Assembly (NCBI RefSeq): GCF_014280435.1
Contig: NZ_CP060388.1
Location: 1,860,001 to 1,924,000, forward strand
DNA from: Sphingobium sp. KCTC 72723
Lineage (GTDB): Bacteria; Pseudomonadota; Alphaproteobacteria; Sphingomonadales; Sphingomonadaceae
Length of the DNA: 64,000 bases
Direction of reading: 5' to 3'
A program made the translations under genes and the position numbers. The first letter of the stretch is position 1. Each line of letters opens with the position of its first letter. Shown here in pieces: positions 27,131-36,485 of this stretch. The notes beneath the pieces were generated by a model. That model did no database searches. It was not told where the DNA came from and saw nothing but the letters and a program-made list of their open reading frames with translations.

Positions 27131-27781
27131 TCAACGAGTCGCGTTATAGCGCAACTGGTCCTGGGTCAGGTTGAACCCGACCAGCAATTCAAAACTGGTG
27201 CGCTGCAAAGCGGCCTTCACGTCGGGCTGGGCGAACGGGTCAATCGCGGCGTCGGCATCACCGGCCTTGCGCTTCTGCGTGATCTTCTGCTGAATCTCGG
27301 CGGGCAGGCTGGCCGCCGACTTCTCGACATAGCTACCCGCCTTTGCCTGCGTGCTGGTGCGATATTCGCCCGCCGCAAAGTTCAGCGTCACCTCCCCCAG
27401 CCGCTTGGCGACGATGGCATTGCCGCCGCGCACCACGGCGGAGAAATAGGGCAAGGTCACCTGCCGCGCGGCGCTGGCGTCACGACGGCGCGCGCTGACG
27501 GTGAAGGTCGCTTCGGTATAATATTGCGCCCCGTCCGCGCAGGTGGAGCGCAGGTCGGTGATGTTGGCGACCACGTCGATCGCCGCCGCGTCGCGGCTGG
27601 ACGCGGGGTCGAATAACGTGATGTCGCCGGTCTGCGCGGGGATAGCCGCCGTCGGGCAAGCGGAACGCACCGCAACGATGCCGCCGGTCGCGTCGATTTC
27701 GCCCCGGCGCGAACAGCCCGCCAGGGTCAGGGCCAGCATGGCAGTCAGGGCGATACGAGACAGGCTGATGTTCCTTGGCAC
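27131..27781 (-). CDS. Conserved-type lipoprotein, function unknown
   Basis: A 216-residue envelope lipoprotein. The N-terminus [20 protein letters not shown] runs into LAGC, giving the acylated Cys at residue 23. The mature part has no motif that I recognise; it contains predicted beta strands ([34 protein letters not shown]) and two Cys likely paired, and ends with a helix-rich [20 protein letters not shown]. Homologues are common in sphingomonads in this place. Divergent from ispH. Confidence 0.75.
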   Translation of the reverse strand: MPRNISLSRIALTAMLALTLAGCSRRGEIDATGGIVAVRSACPTAAIPAQTGDITLFDPASSRDAAAIDVVANITDLRSTCADGAQYYTEATFTVSARRRDASAARQVTLPYFSAVVRGGNAIVAKRLGEVTLNFAAGEYRTSTQAKAGSYVEKSAASLPAEIQQKITQKRKAGDADAAIDPFAQPDVKAALQRTSFELLVGFNLTQDQLRYNATR

Positions 27782-27921
27782 AGACAGTTATTCCTTGGCA
27801 TGGCCCACCGGCCAGGATCGTGGCGCTTTCCTTATCCATCCCCCGCCCCGCGCGCAACCGCAAGGACATAGCTTTCATCGCCCCCTTTCTTCGCGCGCGA
27901 CATTGTCCTAAGCGGCTGGGC

Positions 27922-28881
27922 ATGATCCAGCCTGCCGACACCCGCCCGCCCATGACCCTGCTGATCGCCGCGCCGCGCGGCTTTTGCGCCGGGGTCGACC
28001 GCGCGATCATCATCGTGGAAAAGGCGATCGAGGCCTATGGCGCGCCAGTCTATGTCCGCCATGAAATCGTCCATAACAAATATGTGGTGGACAGTTTGAA
28101 GGCGAAGGGCGCGATCTTCGTGGAGGAACTGGATCAGGTGCCGGACGGCGTGCCGGTGGTCTTTTCCGCCCATGGCGTGCCAAAAGCGGTCCCGGCCAAG
28201 GCGGAAGAACGCGGCCTCTCCTATCTCGACGCCACATGCCCGCTGGTCAGCAAAGTGCATCGCCAAGCCGAACGGCAGGTCGAACTGGGCCGCCACATCC
28301 TGTTTATCGGGCATAAGGGGCATCCCGAAGTCATCGGCACCTTCGGTCAGGTGCCGGACGGCAACATGACGCTGATCGAAACGGTCGAGGATGCCGAGGC
28401 GTTTGCGCCGGCCGATCCCGACAATCTCGCTTTTCTGACCCAGACCACATTGTCGGTGGATGATACCGCCGCCATCGTTGCCACGCTGCTGCGCCGTTTC
28501 CCCACCATCGCCGCGCCCAAGGGGGAGGATATCTGCTACGCCACTTCCAACCGGCAAACCTCGGTCAAGGCGATCGCCCCACGCTGTCAGGCGCTCTATG
28601 TCATCGGCGCACCCAATAGCTCCAATTCGCTGCGGCTGGTCGAAGTCGCCGAACGCGAAGGCACCCCCGCCCGCCTGATCCAGCGCGCCGACGAAATCGA
28701 CTTCGACTGGCTGGCCGGGGTCACGACGCTGGGCCTGACCGCCGGTGCTTCCGCCCCGGAAATATTGGTGCGCGAAGTAGTGAGCGCCATCGCCACTCGC
28801 TTCACTGTGACGGAGGAGCAGGTCGAAACCGCGCGGGAGAATATCTCCTTCAAACTGCCCCGTGGGCTGGAAACCGCCTGA
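27922..28881 (+). CDS. ispH: 4-hydroxy-3-methylbut-2-enyl diphosphate reductase IspH
   Basis: [4Fe-4S] enzyme of the last MEP-pathway step, giving IPP and DMAPP. The three cluster cysteines lie in [21 protein letters not shown] and [20 protein letters not shown] and [10 protein letters not shown] bind substrate. ATG 27922 gives 319 residues; ATG 27952, just before [11 protein letters not shown], would give 309. Neither has a clear Shine-Dalgarno, so the start is open. First gene of a plus-strand ispH-thrB-rnhA operon. Confidence 0.95.
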   Translation: MIQPADTRPPMTLLIAAPRGFCAGVDRAIIIVEKAIEAYGAPVYVRHEIVHNKYVVDSLKAKGAIFVEELDQVPDGVPVVFSAHGVPKAVPAKAEERGLSYLDATCPLVSKVHRQAERQVELGRHILFIGHKGHPEVIGTFGQVPDGNMTLIETVEDAEAFAPADPDNLAFLTQTTLSVDDTAAIVATLLRRFPTIAAPKGEDICYATSNRQTSVKAIAPRCQALYVIGAPNSSNSLRLVEVAEREGTPARLIQRADEIDFDWLAGVTTLGLTAGASAPEILVREVVSAIATRFTVTEEQVETARENISFKLPRGLETA

Positions 28882-28884
28882 GCC

Positions 28885-29862
28885 ATGGCCGTCTACACCC
28901 ACGTTCCCGCCGAAGAGATCGACGCTTTCCTCACCCGTTATGATGCTGGCCGCCTCGTATCGGCCAAGGGCATTGCCGAGGGGGTGGAGAATAGTAATTA
29001 CCTGCTCGAAACCACCGGCCATGACGGGTCGGGTCATCGCTACATCCTCACTCTCTATGAAAAGCGGGTGGATGAGGCCGACCTGCCCTTCTTCATGGAC
29101 CTGCTCGATCATCTGGGCGCGCGCGGCTGCCTCGTCCCCCGCTTCATTGCCGACCGCGATGGCCAGCGACTCCAGATGCTCGCCGGTCGCCCTGCCTGCC
29201 TGATCGAATTTCTCACCGGCATTTCCGTCACCGAACCCACCCCGGCGCAGGCACGCGCGACCGGCGCGGCGCTGGGCGAACTGCACCGCGCGGCGGCGGG
29301 GTTCGCCAGGACACGCCCCAACACGCTCGACAAGGCAGGCTGGCACGATCTGGCGCGCAAATGCGGCGATGATTTCGACCAGATTGCGCCCGGCCTTGGC
29401 GCACGGGTTACGCAGGAACTGGCGTATCTCGACGCGCACTGGCCCGCCGACCTGCCCCGATCGGTCATCCATGCCGACCTGTTCCCCGACAATGTGCTGA
29501 TGCTGGGGGATCGGGTCACCGGCCTCATCGACTTTTATTTCAGCTGCACCGACATTCGCGCCTACGACCTGGCCGTCACCCACAGCGCCTGGGTATTCAG
29601 CAATGACGGCGCGACCTTCTTTGCCGACCGCGCAGCGGCGCTGGGCGCGGGCTATGGGGAGGCGCATGGCCTGACCGACGCCGAACGTGCGGCCTTCCCC
29701 ATCCTGTGCCGTGGCGCGGCGTTGCGCTTCCTGCTCACCCGCGCCTATGACTGGATCAACACGCCGCCCGACGCGATGGTGACGCGCAAGGATCCGCTCG
29801 CCTATCTGCGCCGCCTCGATTTCTACGCCAGCGCCAACCCGGCCGAGTTGCTGGGCGCATGA
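28885..29862 (+). CDS. thrB: Homoserine kinase ThrB, APH-fold type
   Basis: Phosphorylates homoserine in threonine synthesis. It belongs to the aminoglycoside-phosphotransferase-fold type found in proteobacteria, not the GHMP type. The 325-residue product shows [11 protein letters not shown], the catalytic loop [13 protein letters not shown] and the metal-binding [11 protein letters not shown]. It begins three bases after ispH and overlaps rnhA by ATGA. The ispH-thrB-rnhA order is well known in alphaproteobacteria. Confidence 0.94.
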   Translation: MAVYTHVPAEEIDAFLTRYDAGRLVSAKGIAEGVENSNYLLETTGHDGSGHRYILTLYEKRVDEADLPFFMDLLDHLGARGCLVPRFIADRDGQRLQMLAGRPACLIEFLTGISVTEPTPAQARATGAALGELHRAAAGFARTRPNTLDKAGWHDLARKCGDDFDQIAPGLGARVTQELAYLDAHWPADLPRSVIHADLFPDNVLMLGDRVTGLIDFYFSCTDIRAYDLAVTHSAWVFSNDGATFFADRAAALGAGYGEAHGLTDAERAAFPILCRGAALRFLLTRAYDWINTPPDAMVTRKDPLAYLRRLDFYASANPAELLGA

Positions 29863-30305
29863 GCGACACCCCAACAGTCGATATTTTCACCGATGGCGCG
29901 TGCAAGGGCAATCCTGGTCCCGGCGGCTGGGGCGCGGTGCTGCGCTTTGGCGAAACCGAAAAGGAATTGTCGGGCGGCGAGCCGCAGACGACCAACAACC
30001 GCATGGAAATGATGGCCGCGGTCGAGGCGCTCAACGCGCTGAAAAAGCCGTGCCGCGTGACCATCCATACCGACAGCAAATATGTGATGGACGGCATCAC
30101 CAAATGGGTGATCGGCTGGCAGAAAAAGGGCTGGCGCACCGCCGACAACAAGCCGGTCAAGAATGTCGAAATCTGGCAAGCCCTGCTCGCCGCCGCCGCG
30201 CCGCACAAAGTCAGCTGGAAATGGGTCAAGGGCCATGCCGGCCACCCCGAAAACGAACGTGCCGACCGCCTCGCCAGCGCAGCGGCGGATCGGTTCCGGG
30301 CTTAA
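29859..30305 (+). CDS. rnhA: Ribonuclease HI
   Basis: Cuts RNA in RNA-DNA hybrids. The 148-residue product has the catalytic acids in [16 protein letters not shown] (Asp), NNRMEMMAA (Glu) and [10 protein letters not shown] (Asp), with the C-terminal [14 protein letters not shown]. Length is that of E. coli RNase HI. ATG overlaps the thrB stop. A REP-like palindrome follows. Confidence 0.97.
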   Translation: MSDTPTVDIFTDGACKGNPGPGGWGAVLRFGETEKELSGGEPQTTNNRMEMMAAVEALNALKKPCRVTIHTDSKYVMDGITKWVIGWQKKGWRTADNKPVKNVEIWQALLAAAAPHKVSWKWVKGHAGHPENERADRLASAAADRFRA

Positions 30306-30313
30306 AATTCATC

Positions 30314-30424
30314 CGTCATGCCAGCGCAGGCTGGCATCTCAGGCGACAGCGCGCGACGTCGGGGCAGCACTACGCCTTACCCTCGCTGCCACCGCCTGTC
30401 ACCCCAGCCTACGCTGGGGTGACA
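30314..30424. repeat. REP-like palindromic element after rnhA
   Basis: CGTCATGCCAGCG (30314) at the left, CGCTGGGGTGACAG (to 30425) at the right, with inner GCAGGCTGGCATC and CACCCCAGCCTACG stems. It is a diverged copy of the 1701-1807 and 4366-4453 elements. It sits in the convergent gap between rnhA and the minus-strand YegP-like gene, where it could also act as a transcript end. Confidence 0.75.
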
Positions 30425-30437
30425 GTTGAGGGCCACC

Positions 30438-30614
30438 TCACTCCGCTTCTTCAATCTCCGCGCCCGGCCCGTTCTTCAGCACCGATTCGATCGCATTCTT
30501 CGCGCCTGCCTTGCTGGCATAGCCTTCGGTCCAGAAAATCACTTCGCTATTATATTTGAACTTGGCGACGAACTCGCCCGCCTTGTTCTTCTCGATCACG
30601 AACTTGTGCGCCAT
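30438..30614 (-). CDS. YegP/DUF1508-type small protein
   Basis: 58 residues: KFVIEKNKAGEFVAKFKYNS then EVIFWTEGYASKAGAKNAIE is one DUF1508 (YegP) unit, a small beta-beta-alpha fold; E. coli YegP has two. Function is unknown. AAGGA lies 9 bases before ATG 30614, which decides the start over the longer open frame. It begins 25 bases after the FAD oxidoreductase stop on the same strand. Confidence 0.88.
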   Translation of the reverse strand: MAHKFVIEKNKAGEFVAKFKYNSEVIFWTEGYASKAGAKNAIESVLKNGPGAEIEEAE

Positions 30615-30639
30615 TTTCGGTCCTTCCAGAGTCGTTCCG

Positions 30640-31743
30640 CTATCGAAACCGGGTCGGAGAATAAGCAGCCGTATCGATCCCCGCAACGCTTTCCGGCATC
30701 GCTTCCCCCCCTATCAGCGCGGCGGCCAGCAACGCAGCGGCAGGCGCGGTCTGGATGCCAAAACCACCCTGCCCCGCAAACCAGAAAAAGCCCGGCGCAT
30801 CGCGATCAAAGCCATAGACCGGCGCACGATCGGGCGCAAAGCTGCGCAACCCTGCCCATTTATGCTCGACCGCCGCGACCGGCCAGTCGACCACGCTTTC
30901 GAACCGCGCAATCGCCTCCGCCACCGCCATCTCCTCCGGCGCACTGTCGCAGGGTGGCGACGGTTCCTCGTCATGCGGGGTCAGCCAAATGCGCCCCGCC
31001 CCTTCCGGCTTGAAGTAGAATTGCGCCGCCAGATCCATGATCAGCGGCAAGTCGGGCGATGGCAGCCCCGGCACCCGCAACTGCGCCACCGTCCGCCGCA
31101 GCGGCCTGATCCCGATCGGCGCGACCCCGCACGCCCGCGCTACTTCATCGGCCCACGCCCCCGCCGCATTGACCAGCAGCCCGCACGACAAGGCGCCCTC
31201 GCGCGTCTCCACGCGCCAGCCGCCGCCCTCGCCCCGCGCTGCGTCCAGCCGCGTCGCCGTCCGCACTTCCCCGCCAAGCCGACGGAAGCGCCGCAAATAG
31301 GCCTGATGCAGCGCCGCTACATCAATGTCCTGGCAACTCGCCTCCATCACGCCGATGGTCCAGCCCGACCGCAACCCCGGCACGATCGTCGCGGGATCGA
31401 CCGGCTGCAAATCCACCTTGCCCGCAAATTCGGCCAGCAGCGCGTCGCGCCGCCCCTCATCCCCCGCCCGCCCGATATGCAGCGTGCGGCGCGGCGACAG
31501 GAAACTGCCATGGTGGAAATCCGGGTCCGGCGCGCTCAGCAACGGTCCCGACGCGCTCGTCAGCGGCTGGACGATCGCCCCGCCATAGCTTTCCTCCCAG
31601 AAAGCGACCGACCGCCCGGTGGCATGATAGCCCGCGCGATCCTCCATCTCCAAAATCACGACGCGCGCATGGGCGGCCAGCTCCGCACCCAGGCTGGCCC
31701 CTGCGATGCCGCCGCCGACAATGACGATATCGGGGTAACTCAA
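30640..31743 (-). CDS. FAD-dependent oxidoreductase, DAO family
   Basis: A 367-residue flavoenzyme of the glycine/D-amino-acid oxidase (DAO) fold. DIVIVGGGIAGASLGAEL is the dinucleotide-binding loop; YHATGRSVAFWEESYG follows; LLVNAAGAWADEVA and the C-terminal FWFAGQGGFGIQTAP contact FAD. Substrate is unknown: the family includes sarcosine, glycine and D-arginine dehydrogenases, and the HATGRSVA with GQGGFGIQT combination resembles D-arginine dehydrogenase-like members. Overlaps the upstream hydrolase gene by ATGA, so both belong to one operon. Confidence 0.85.
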   Translation of the reverse strand: MSYPDIVIVGGGIAGASLGAELAAHARVVILEMEDRAGYHATGRSVAFWEESYGGAIVQPLTSASGPLLSAPDPDFHHGSFLSPRRTLHIGRAGDEGRRDALLAEFAGKVDLQPVDPATIVPGLRSGWTIGVMEASCQDIDVAALHQAYLRRFRRLGGEVRTATRLDAARGEGGGWRVETREGALSCGLLVNAAGAWADEVARACGVAPIGIRPLRRTVAQLRVPGLPSPDLPLIMDLAAQFYFKPEGAGRIWLTPHDEEPSPPCDSAPEEMAVAEAIARFESVVDWPVAAVEHKWAGLRSFAPDRAPVYGFDRDAPGFFWFAGQGGFGIQTAPAAALLAAALIGGEAMPESVAGIDTAAYSPTRFR

Positions 31744-32735
31744 CCGGCAACCTCATCCAGAAAAGCGTCGATCCGGCGCAGCGCGTCCAGCCGCACGCCG
31801 TCCGTCTCGCGCAATATTTCATGCGCTGCCTCGCGCCCATAGACGTGCAACCGGGCATTGGGAATATGCGCGGCGATCCGCCGGATTGCGGGCGTCGATA
31901 CCAGTTGATCCGCGCGCGTCGCCAATATCAGCACCGGCACCGCAATCCGCGCGACCGCCGCCTCGCCCAACGCCTGCGTCGAATCGAGCGCTTGGCGCAC
32001 CCAGTTCCAGCTTGGCGGACCCAGCGCGATGTCGCGGCTATGGTCGCGCCACCATAATTCGTCGGCATAACGGTCCGGGTCATGCGTCAATCGCTTTTGC
32101 CGCATCCGCCGCTGCCGCTCCGAATCCTTCTTCTGCGTCCATGCCTGCCGCGCGCCCCGGCCCAGCCGCACCATCATGCGCGCCACCAGCACTGCCAGCC
32201 ATCGCGGCAACGGCGCGCTATGCAGGCCCAGCATCGGCGCAACCGCCACGGCGGCATCGGGCGGCGGCATTCCTTCGGCCAGCGCGCGCAGCAACATATG
32301 CCCGCCCATGCTGTGGCCCAGCATCGCCGTCGGTCCGCTTCCCTGCCCGCGCCACTCCGCCGCCAGCGCGTTCAGGTCCGCGATCCAGTCGGCAAAATCG
32401 CCGATATGGCCGGTCATCGGGTCATCGGTCAGCCGCCCCGATCCGCCCTGCCCGCGCCAGTCGAACGTCGTGACCGCCCATCCCCGCGCCGCCCAATGGT
32501 GCATCACCTCCAGATATTTTTCGATCATGTCGCCGCGCCCGCCCAGCAGCAACATCCGCCCGCGCGTCCCATCCCCCAACATGTAGCGGCGAATCGGCCA
32601 GCCATCGGGCGCGGTCCAATAGTCCATCCGACCGCCCATCGGCCAGGCGCGCCGATCCAGCATCGGCATATCGGAGGCAAAGTCAGGGGAAAGGGGCGAA
32701 TCCATCAGGGGCATGGTTACGATTTGGTAAGCCAT
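31740..32735 (-). CDS. Alpha/beta hydrolase, lysophospholipase-like
   Basis: A 331-residue serine hydrolase. The nucleophile elbow is LGHSMGGHML, the oxyanion/cap start is FDWRGQGGSGR, and VPVLILATRADQLVS supplies the acid with the His in YGREAAHEILRET. The pattern matches PldB-type lysophospholipases and monoacylglycerol lipases; no signal peptide is seen. Start may be ATG 32735 or ATG 32714. Divergent from cpaA with 20 bases between the ATGs. Pairing with a DAO flavoenzyme does not suggest a known pathway. Confidence 0.82.
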   Translation of the reverse strand: MAYQIVTMPLMDSPLSPDFASDMPMLDRRAWPMGGRMDYWTAPDGWPIRRYMLGDGTRGRMLLLGGRGDMIEKYLEVMHHWAARGWAVTTFDWRGQGGSGRLTDDPMTGHIGDFADWIADLNALAAEWRGQGSGPTAMLGHSMGGHMLLRALAEGMPPPDAAVAVAPMLGLHSAPLPRWLAVLVARMMVRLGRGARQAWTQKKDSERQRRMRQKRLTHDPDRYADELWWRDHSRDIALGPPSWNWVRQALDSTQALGEAAVARIAVPVLILATRADQLVSTPAIRRIAAHIPNARLHVYGREAAHEILRETDGVRLDALRRIDAFLDEVAG

Positions 32736-32755
32736 CGGGTCTAGGGTCCAATGCC

Positions 32756-33229
32756 ATGTTGGGGGATTATTTCAGGTTGGCGCTGATTTGCGCCCTGGGT
32801 GCATCGCTGATCGCTGCGGCGATCACGGACCTGCGTTCGCGCATCATTTCCAACCGATTGAACCTTGTCATCGCGGCGCTCGCGCCGCTGTGGTGGGTCG
32901 CCTGCGGGCTGGACCTGTGGCCGGGCATGGCCGTGCAATTGCTGGTCGGTGCTGCTGTATTCGTCCTGTTCGCCGCGCTATTTGCCATTGGCATGATGGG
33001 CGGCGGCGACGTGAAGCTGCTTGGCGCGCTGGCGCTGTGGTTTCCGTGGCAGGCGGTGGTGTCGCTGATCGTGCTGATGGCGCTGCTGGGCGGCGTGGTC
33101 ACGCTGGTCACTGTCATCCATCACCGGATGAGCCGACGGCTGGGTCAGCCCGAAATCCCCTATGGCATCGCCATCTCGCTCGCGGCCATGTGGCTGCTTG
33201 GCGAACGATATCTTAACCAATTTGCGTAA
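32756..33229 (+). CDS. cpaA: Prepilin peptidase CpaA/TadV
   Basis: Membrane aspartyl protease that cuts and matures Flp pilins. The 157-residue product has five to six spans and the two catalytic Asp: DLRSRIISN near residue 26 and GGGDVKLLGAL near residue 80, the second being the GxGD motif. Short form lacking the N-methyltransferase domain, as in tad systems. First gene of the cpa/tad cluster; no flp pilin gene lies beside it in the window. Confidence 0.94.
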   Translation: MLGDYFRLALICALGASLIAAAITDLRSRIISNRLNLVIAALAPLWWVACGLDLWPGMAVQLLVGAAVFVLFAALFAIGMMGGGDVKLLGALALWFPWQAVVSLIVLMALLGGVVTLVTVIHHRMSRRLGQPEIPYGIAISLAAMWLLGERYLNQFA

Positions 33230-33293
33230 TGAGTAGCTGCACTAAGGCCAATGCTGGAACCAGTGTAGCCGCTTGAGGGAGGCGAATTTCGTC

Positions 33294-34310
33294 ATGGATG
33301 CTAAGAAGATCGTGCTGCTGGTGGGGGCGCTTATTATAGCGGTCACTACAGCCTTGCTTGCGCGCAGCATGTTGAGTTCGTCCGGCGCGCCGCAGGTGAA
33401 CGCTGCGGCGATGCCAGTGGAGGCTGACCAGCCCCATGTGCTGGTCGCGACCAAGGCGTTGCCGGTCGGCACCATCCTCGACGCGGAAAGTTTCCGCTTC
33501 CAGCCCTGGCCCAAGGATCTGATCGAACAGGCCTATTATCTCAAGGGTCAGGCTGATCCCCTGAAACTGGCGGGCAGCGTCGTGCGCACCGCCATTTCGG
33601 CTGGCCAGCCACTGACGCAGGGTGGCCTGGTAAAGCCGGGCGATCGCGGCTTCCTGGCGGCGGCGCTTGGCGCGGGGATGCGGGCCGTCACCGTCCCTGT
33701 CTCGGCACAGAGTTCGGTCGCAGGCTTCGTCTTTCCCGGCGACCGCATCGACCTTGTCCTGACGCAAAGCGTTGCAGGCGGCGGCGAAGGCGAAGCGCTC
33801 AAAGTGTCCGAAACCATCCTGCGCAACCTGCGCGTGCTGGCCACCGATCAGCGCATGGATGCGATGGGCGCGGACGGCAAGCCGGAGATTCGCACCTATT
33901 CCAACGTCACGATCGAAGTGACGCCCAAGATCGCCGAAAAGATCGCAGTCGCCCAGACCATCGGCTCGCTGTCCATGTCGCTGCGGTCGCTGGCCGACAC
34001 TGCGTCCGAACTGGATGCGGCGATTGCCGGCACCGACGTAGACCTGCCCGATGGCGCCAGCCCGAACGCGGAAAAGGCGATCATCGCCAAGCTCGCCTCG
34101 CGCCCTGTCGATCGCGGCTCCACCTACTCCACCGGCGCCGACGTCTCGCGCTACCAGCGCAGCTCCGTCCCCGCCAAGGCAGACGCACAGAGCGCACCGA
34201 TGATGGCCGCCACCGGCGCGCAGATCACAGCGCCGGTCGCTTTCAAAGGCCCGGTGATCCGCGTCGCACGCGGCACCAACGTGACCGAAGTTCCGGTCGG
34301 GGGGAAGTAA
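33294..34310 (+). CDS. cpaB: Pilus assembly protein CpaB/RcpC
   Basis: Periplasmic tad pilus assembly protein. The 338-residue product has an N-terminal membrane anchor (about residues 4-24) and a SAF-type domain (VLVATKALPVGTILDAESF; GMRAVTVPVSAQSSVAGFV; PGDRIDLVLTQ). ATG 33294 is preferred over an in-frame TTG at 33273, which overlaps the GGGAGG ribosome site. One base separates its stop from the cpaC start. Confidence 0.93.
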   Translation: MDAKKIVLLVGALIIAVTTALLARSMLSSSGAPQVNAAAMPVEADQPHVLVATKALPVGTILDAESFRFQPWPKDLIEQAYYLKGQADPLKLAGSVVRTAISAGQPLTQGGLVKPGDRGFLAAALGAGMRAVTVPVSAQSSVAGFVFPGDRIDLVLTQSVAGGGEGEALKVSETILRNLRVLATDQRMDAMGADGKPEIRTYSNVTIEVTPKIAEKIAVAQTIGSLSMSLRSLADTASELDAAIAGTDVDLPDGASPNAEKAIIAKLASRPVDRGSTYSTGADVSRYQRSSVPAKADAQSAPMMAATGAQITAPVAFKGPVIRVARGTNVTEVPVGGK

Positions 34311-34311
34311 G

Positions 34312-35811
34312 ATGAACAGGATGCACAAGGTCGCCGGACCTGCAATCGCCATCGGCCTGGCCCTCGCCACTGCCATGGTCCCCGGCACCGCGCTCAACGC
34401 GGCTCCCTCCAGCCAGCAGGACAATGCGATCCTGATGTCGGTCGGCGGCAGCCGGGTCATCAACCTGTCGGGCAAGATGTCCGACGTGGTGATCGGCAAC
34501 CCCGATGTGGTGGACGTCCACGTCCGTTCGCAGAACCAGCTTTACCTGATCGCCAAGAAAGGCGGCGAAAGCACCGTTTTCGCGACCGCCCCCGATGGCA
34601 AGGTGCTGTTTTCCGGCAATGTGCGCGTCGGCAACAACCTGACCAGCATCGACGACATGCTGCGCCTCGCCATGCCCGGCGCGAACATCGCGGTGAACAA
34701 GATGAACGGCATGGTCCTGCTGACCGGCACGATCCCCGCACCCGAAGACGCTGCCGAAGCCGAACGGCTGACGCAGGCTTTCGTCGGCAAGGAAACGACT
34801 GTGGTCAGCCGCCTGCGCACGGCAACCCCCTTGCAGGTCATGCTGCAAGTCAAGATTTCCGAAGTCACCAAGGACATCGGCCACAAGATCGGCACGAATT
34901 TCGCCAGCGTCGATGGCCCTCGTTTTGGCGGCAATGTCGGCGGCGGCACCCGGAATTTTGCCGACTATACACGCGGCACCGATGCCGAACCCGGCTACTG
35001 GACCTTCAACAACCCTACTGACGGTGGATATAGCTTGGGTGGCGTAGCACGTCTGCTGGGCATGGACGTCGCCGGCGCACTGGACCTGGCCGAATCAAGC
35101 GGCCTTGCCACCACATTGGCACAGCCCAACCTGACCGCCTTGTCGGGCGAAACCGCCAGCTTCCTGGCAGGCGGCGAATATCCCTACACGGTCAGCAACG
35201 GCACGCAGGGTAACAGCATCGAATTCAAGCAATATGGCGTGCAACTGGCCTTCACGCCCACCGTGCTGGCCGATGGCCGCATTTCGCTGCGCGTCCGCCC
35301 GACCGTGTCCAGCCTCGACTTCTCGGTCAATTCCAGCATCCCCGCGCTCAAGAGCCGCACTGCCGAAACCACGGTGGAACTGGGTTCGGGTCAGGCCTTC
35401 ATGATCGCGGGTCTGCTGAACAATGAAACCAGCAATGGCATCAACAAGGTGCCGGGCATCGGCAACCTGCCGATTTTGGGCAGCCTGTTCAAATCGCGCC
35501 AGTTTCAGCGCAACGAAACCGAACTGGTCATCGTCATCACCCCCTATCTGGTAAAGCCGGTGAACGCATCGGACGTGCGCCTGCCGACCGACGGCTATCG
35601 TAACGCCAATGTCGGCCAGGGGCTGTTCCTGCAACAGGGCAGCGACGGGATCAGCGGCGCGCAAGGCGCAAAGCCGACCCGCGCACCCGGATCGCCCATG
35701 CCCGTGACGCCCGGCCCGCAGGCGTCCGGCGCCCTGCCCGCCGTCGCCAACCGCGACGGGGCGAAGCGTTCGGCCAAATCGGGTGCCGCCGCTCCCGGCT
35801 TCAGCTTCTGA
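34312..35811 (+). CDS. cpaC: Outer-membrane secretin CpaC/RcpA
   Basis: Forms the outer-membrane channel of the Flp pilus. The 499-residue product has a signal peptide, a BON-like/N-domain (GKMSDVVIGNPDVVDV), TPLQVMLQVKISEV and the C-terminal secretin core (QPNLTALSGETASFLAGGEYP, TAETTVELGSGQAFMIAGLL, PGIGNLPILGSLFKSR, TELVIVITPYLVKP). The tail of about 60 residues is Pro/Gly/Ala-rich. Its end is 16 bases before cpaD. Confidence 0.96.
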   Translation: MNRMHKVAGPAIAIGLALATAMVPGTALNAAPSSQQDNAILMSVGGSRVINLSGKMSDVVIGNPDVVDVHVRSQNQLYLIAKKGGESTVFATAPDGKVLFSGNVRVGNNLTSIDDMLRLAMPGANIAVNKMNGMVLLTGTIPAPEDAAEAERLTQAFVGKETTVVSRLRTATPLQVMLQVKISEVTKDIGHKIGTNFASVDGPRFGGNVGGGTRNFADYTRGTDAEPGYWTFNNPTDGGYSLGGVARLLGMDVAGALDLAESSGLATTLAQPNLTALSGETASFLAGGEYPYTVSNGTQGNSIEFKQYGVQLAFTPTVLADGRISLRVRPTVSSLDFSVNSSIPALKSRTAETTVELGSGQAFMIAGLLNNETSNGINKVPGIGNLPILGSLFKSRQFQRNETELVIVITPYLVKPVNASDVRLPTDGYRNANVGQGLFLQQGSDGISGAQGAKPTRAPGSPMPVTPGPQASGALPAVANRDGAKRSAKSGAAAPGFSF

Positions 35812-35827
35812 CGGAAGGACCGACCAC

Positions 35828-36484
35828 ATGACCTATCTGTCCCGCAAAATACTGGCCCCGCTGGCCATCCTCGCCCTCCCGCTCGGCGGCTGCGTCACCG
35901 ACAAGCCCAACCGCAGCGTCGATTCGGTGCATCAGCCCGTCGTCAGCTACGCTGCCTACACGTTCGACGTGCAGACCGGATCGGACGGTACCCTGTCCGT
36001 CTATGAAGGCCGTCGGCTCAACGACTGGTTCGCCTCGATCGGCCTTGGCTATGGCGATCAGGTCGCGATCGTATCCGACGCGGGCTATTACAACCCGGCG
36101 GTCCGCGAAGGCATCGCCGATGTCGTGGCCCGCCACGGCCTGCTGGTCAGCGACGACGGATCGGCTGCTGCCGGTGCTGCGCCGCAAGGGGCCGTGCGCC
36201 TGATCGTGCGCCGTGCCACGGCCAGCGTGCCGGGCTGCCCCGACTGGAGCAGCACGCAGGAAACCGACATGAACCTGGCCACATCCTCCAATTTCGGATG
36301 CGCCGCCAACAGCAATCTGGCCGCCATGGTCGCCAATCCCGAAGATCTGGTGCGCGGTCAGGGCAATGATAGCGCGCTGCGCACCGCCACGTCGAACCGC
36401 GCCATTTCCACCTATCGGGAAAAGACGCCGACCGGGGCTGGTGAACTGAAACAGATCACCGCCGGCGCCGCAGGAGGGCAATGA
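35828..36484 (+). CDS. cpaD: Pilus assembly lipoprotein CpaD
   Basis: CpaD helps assemble or place the secretin. The 218-residue product is a lipoprotein (LALPLGGC, Cys at residue 22) with the family segment FGCAANSNLAAMVANPEDLVRG near the end, split here as FGCAANSNL and MVANPEDLVRG. AAGGA lies 10 bases before ATG 35828; the longer frame is within cpaC. The stop is two bases before the cpaE ATG. Confidence 0.93.
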   Translation: MTYLSRKILAPLAILALPLGGCVTDKPNRSVDSVHQPVVSYAAYTFDVQTGSDGTLSVYEGRRLNDWFASIGLGYGDQVAIVSDAGYYNPAVREGIADVVARHGLLVSDDGSAAAGAAPQGAVRLIVRRATASVPGCPDWSSTQETDMNLATSSNFGCAANSNLAAMVANPEDLVRGQGNDSALRTATSNRAISTYREKTPTGAGELKQITAGAAGGQ

Positions 36485-36485
36485 T

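Noticed and set aside
25453..27174. 573-codon plus-strand frame opposite argS
   Set aside because: argS has all synthetase motifs; the opposite frame is a codon-bias artefact.
27832..29874. 680-codon open frame on the minus strand opposite ispH, thrB
   Set aside because: Fully covered by well-recognised plus-strand enzymes; no ribosome site or recognisable domain.
33230..33293. Possible flp pilin gene between cpaA and cpaB
   Set aside because: The 64-bp gap is too short and contains only the cpaB ribosome site.
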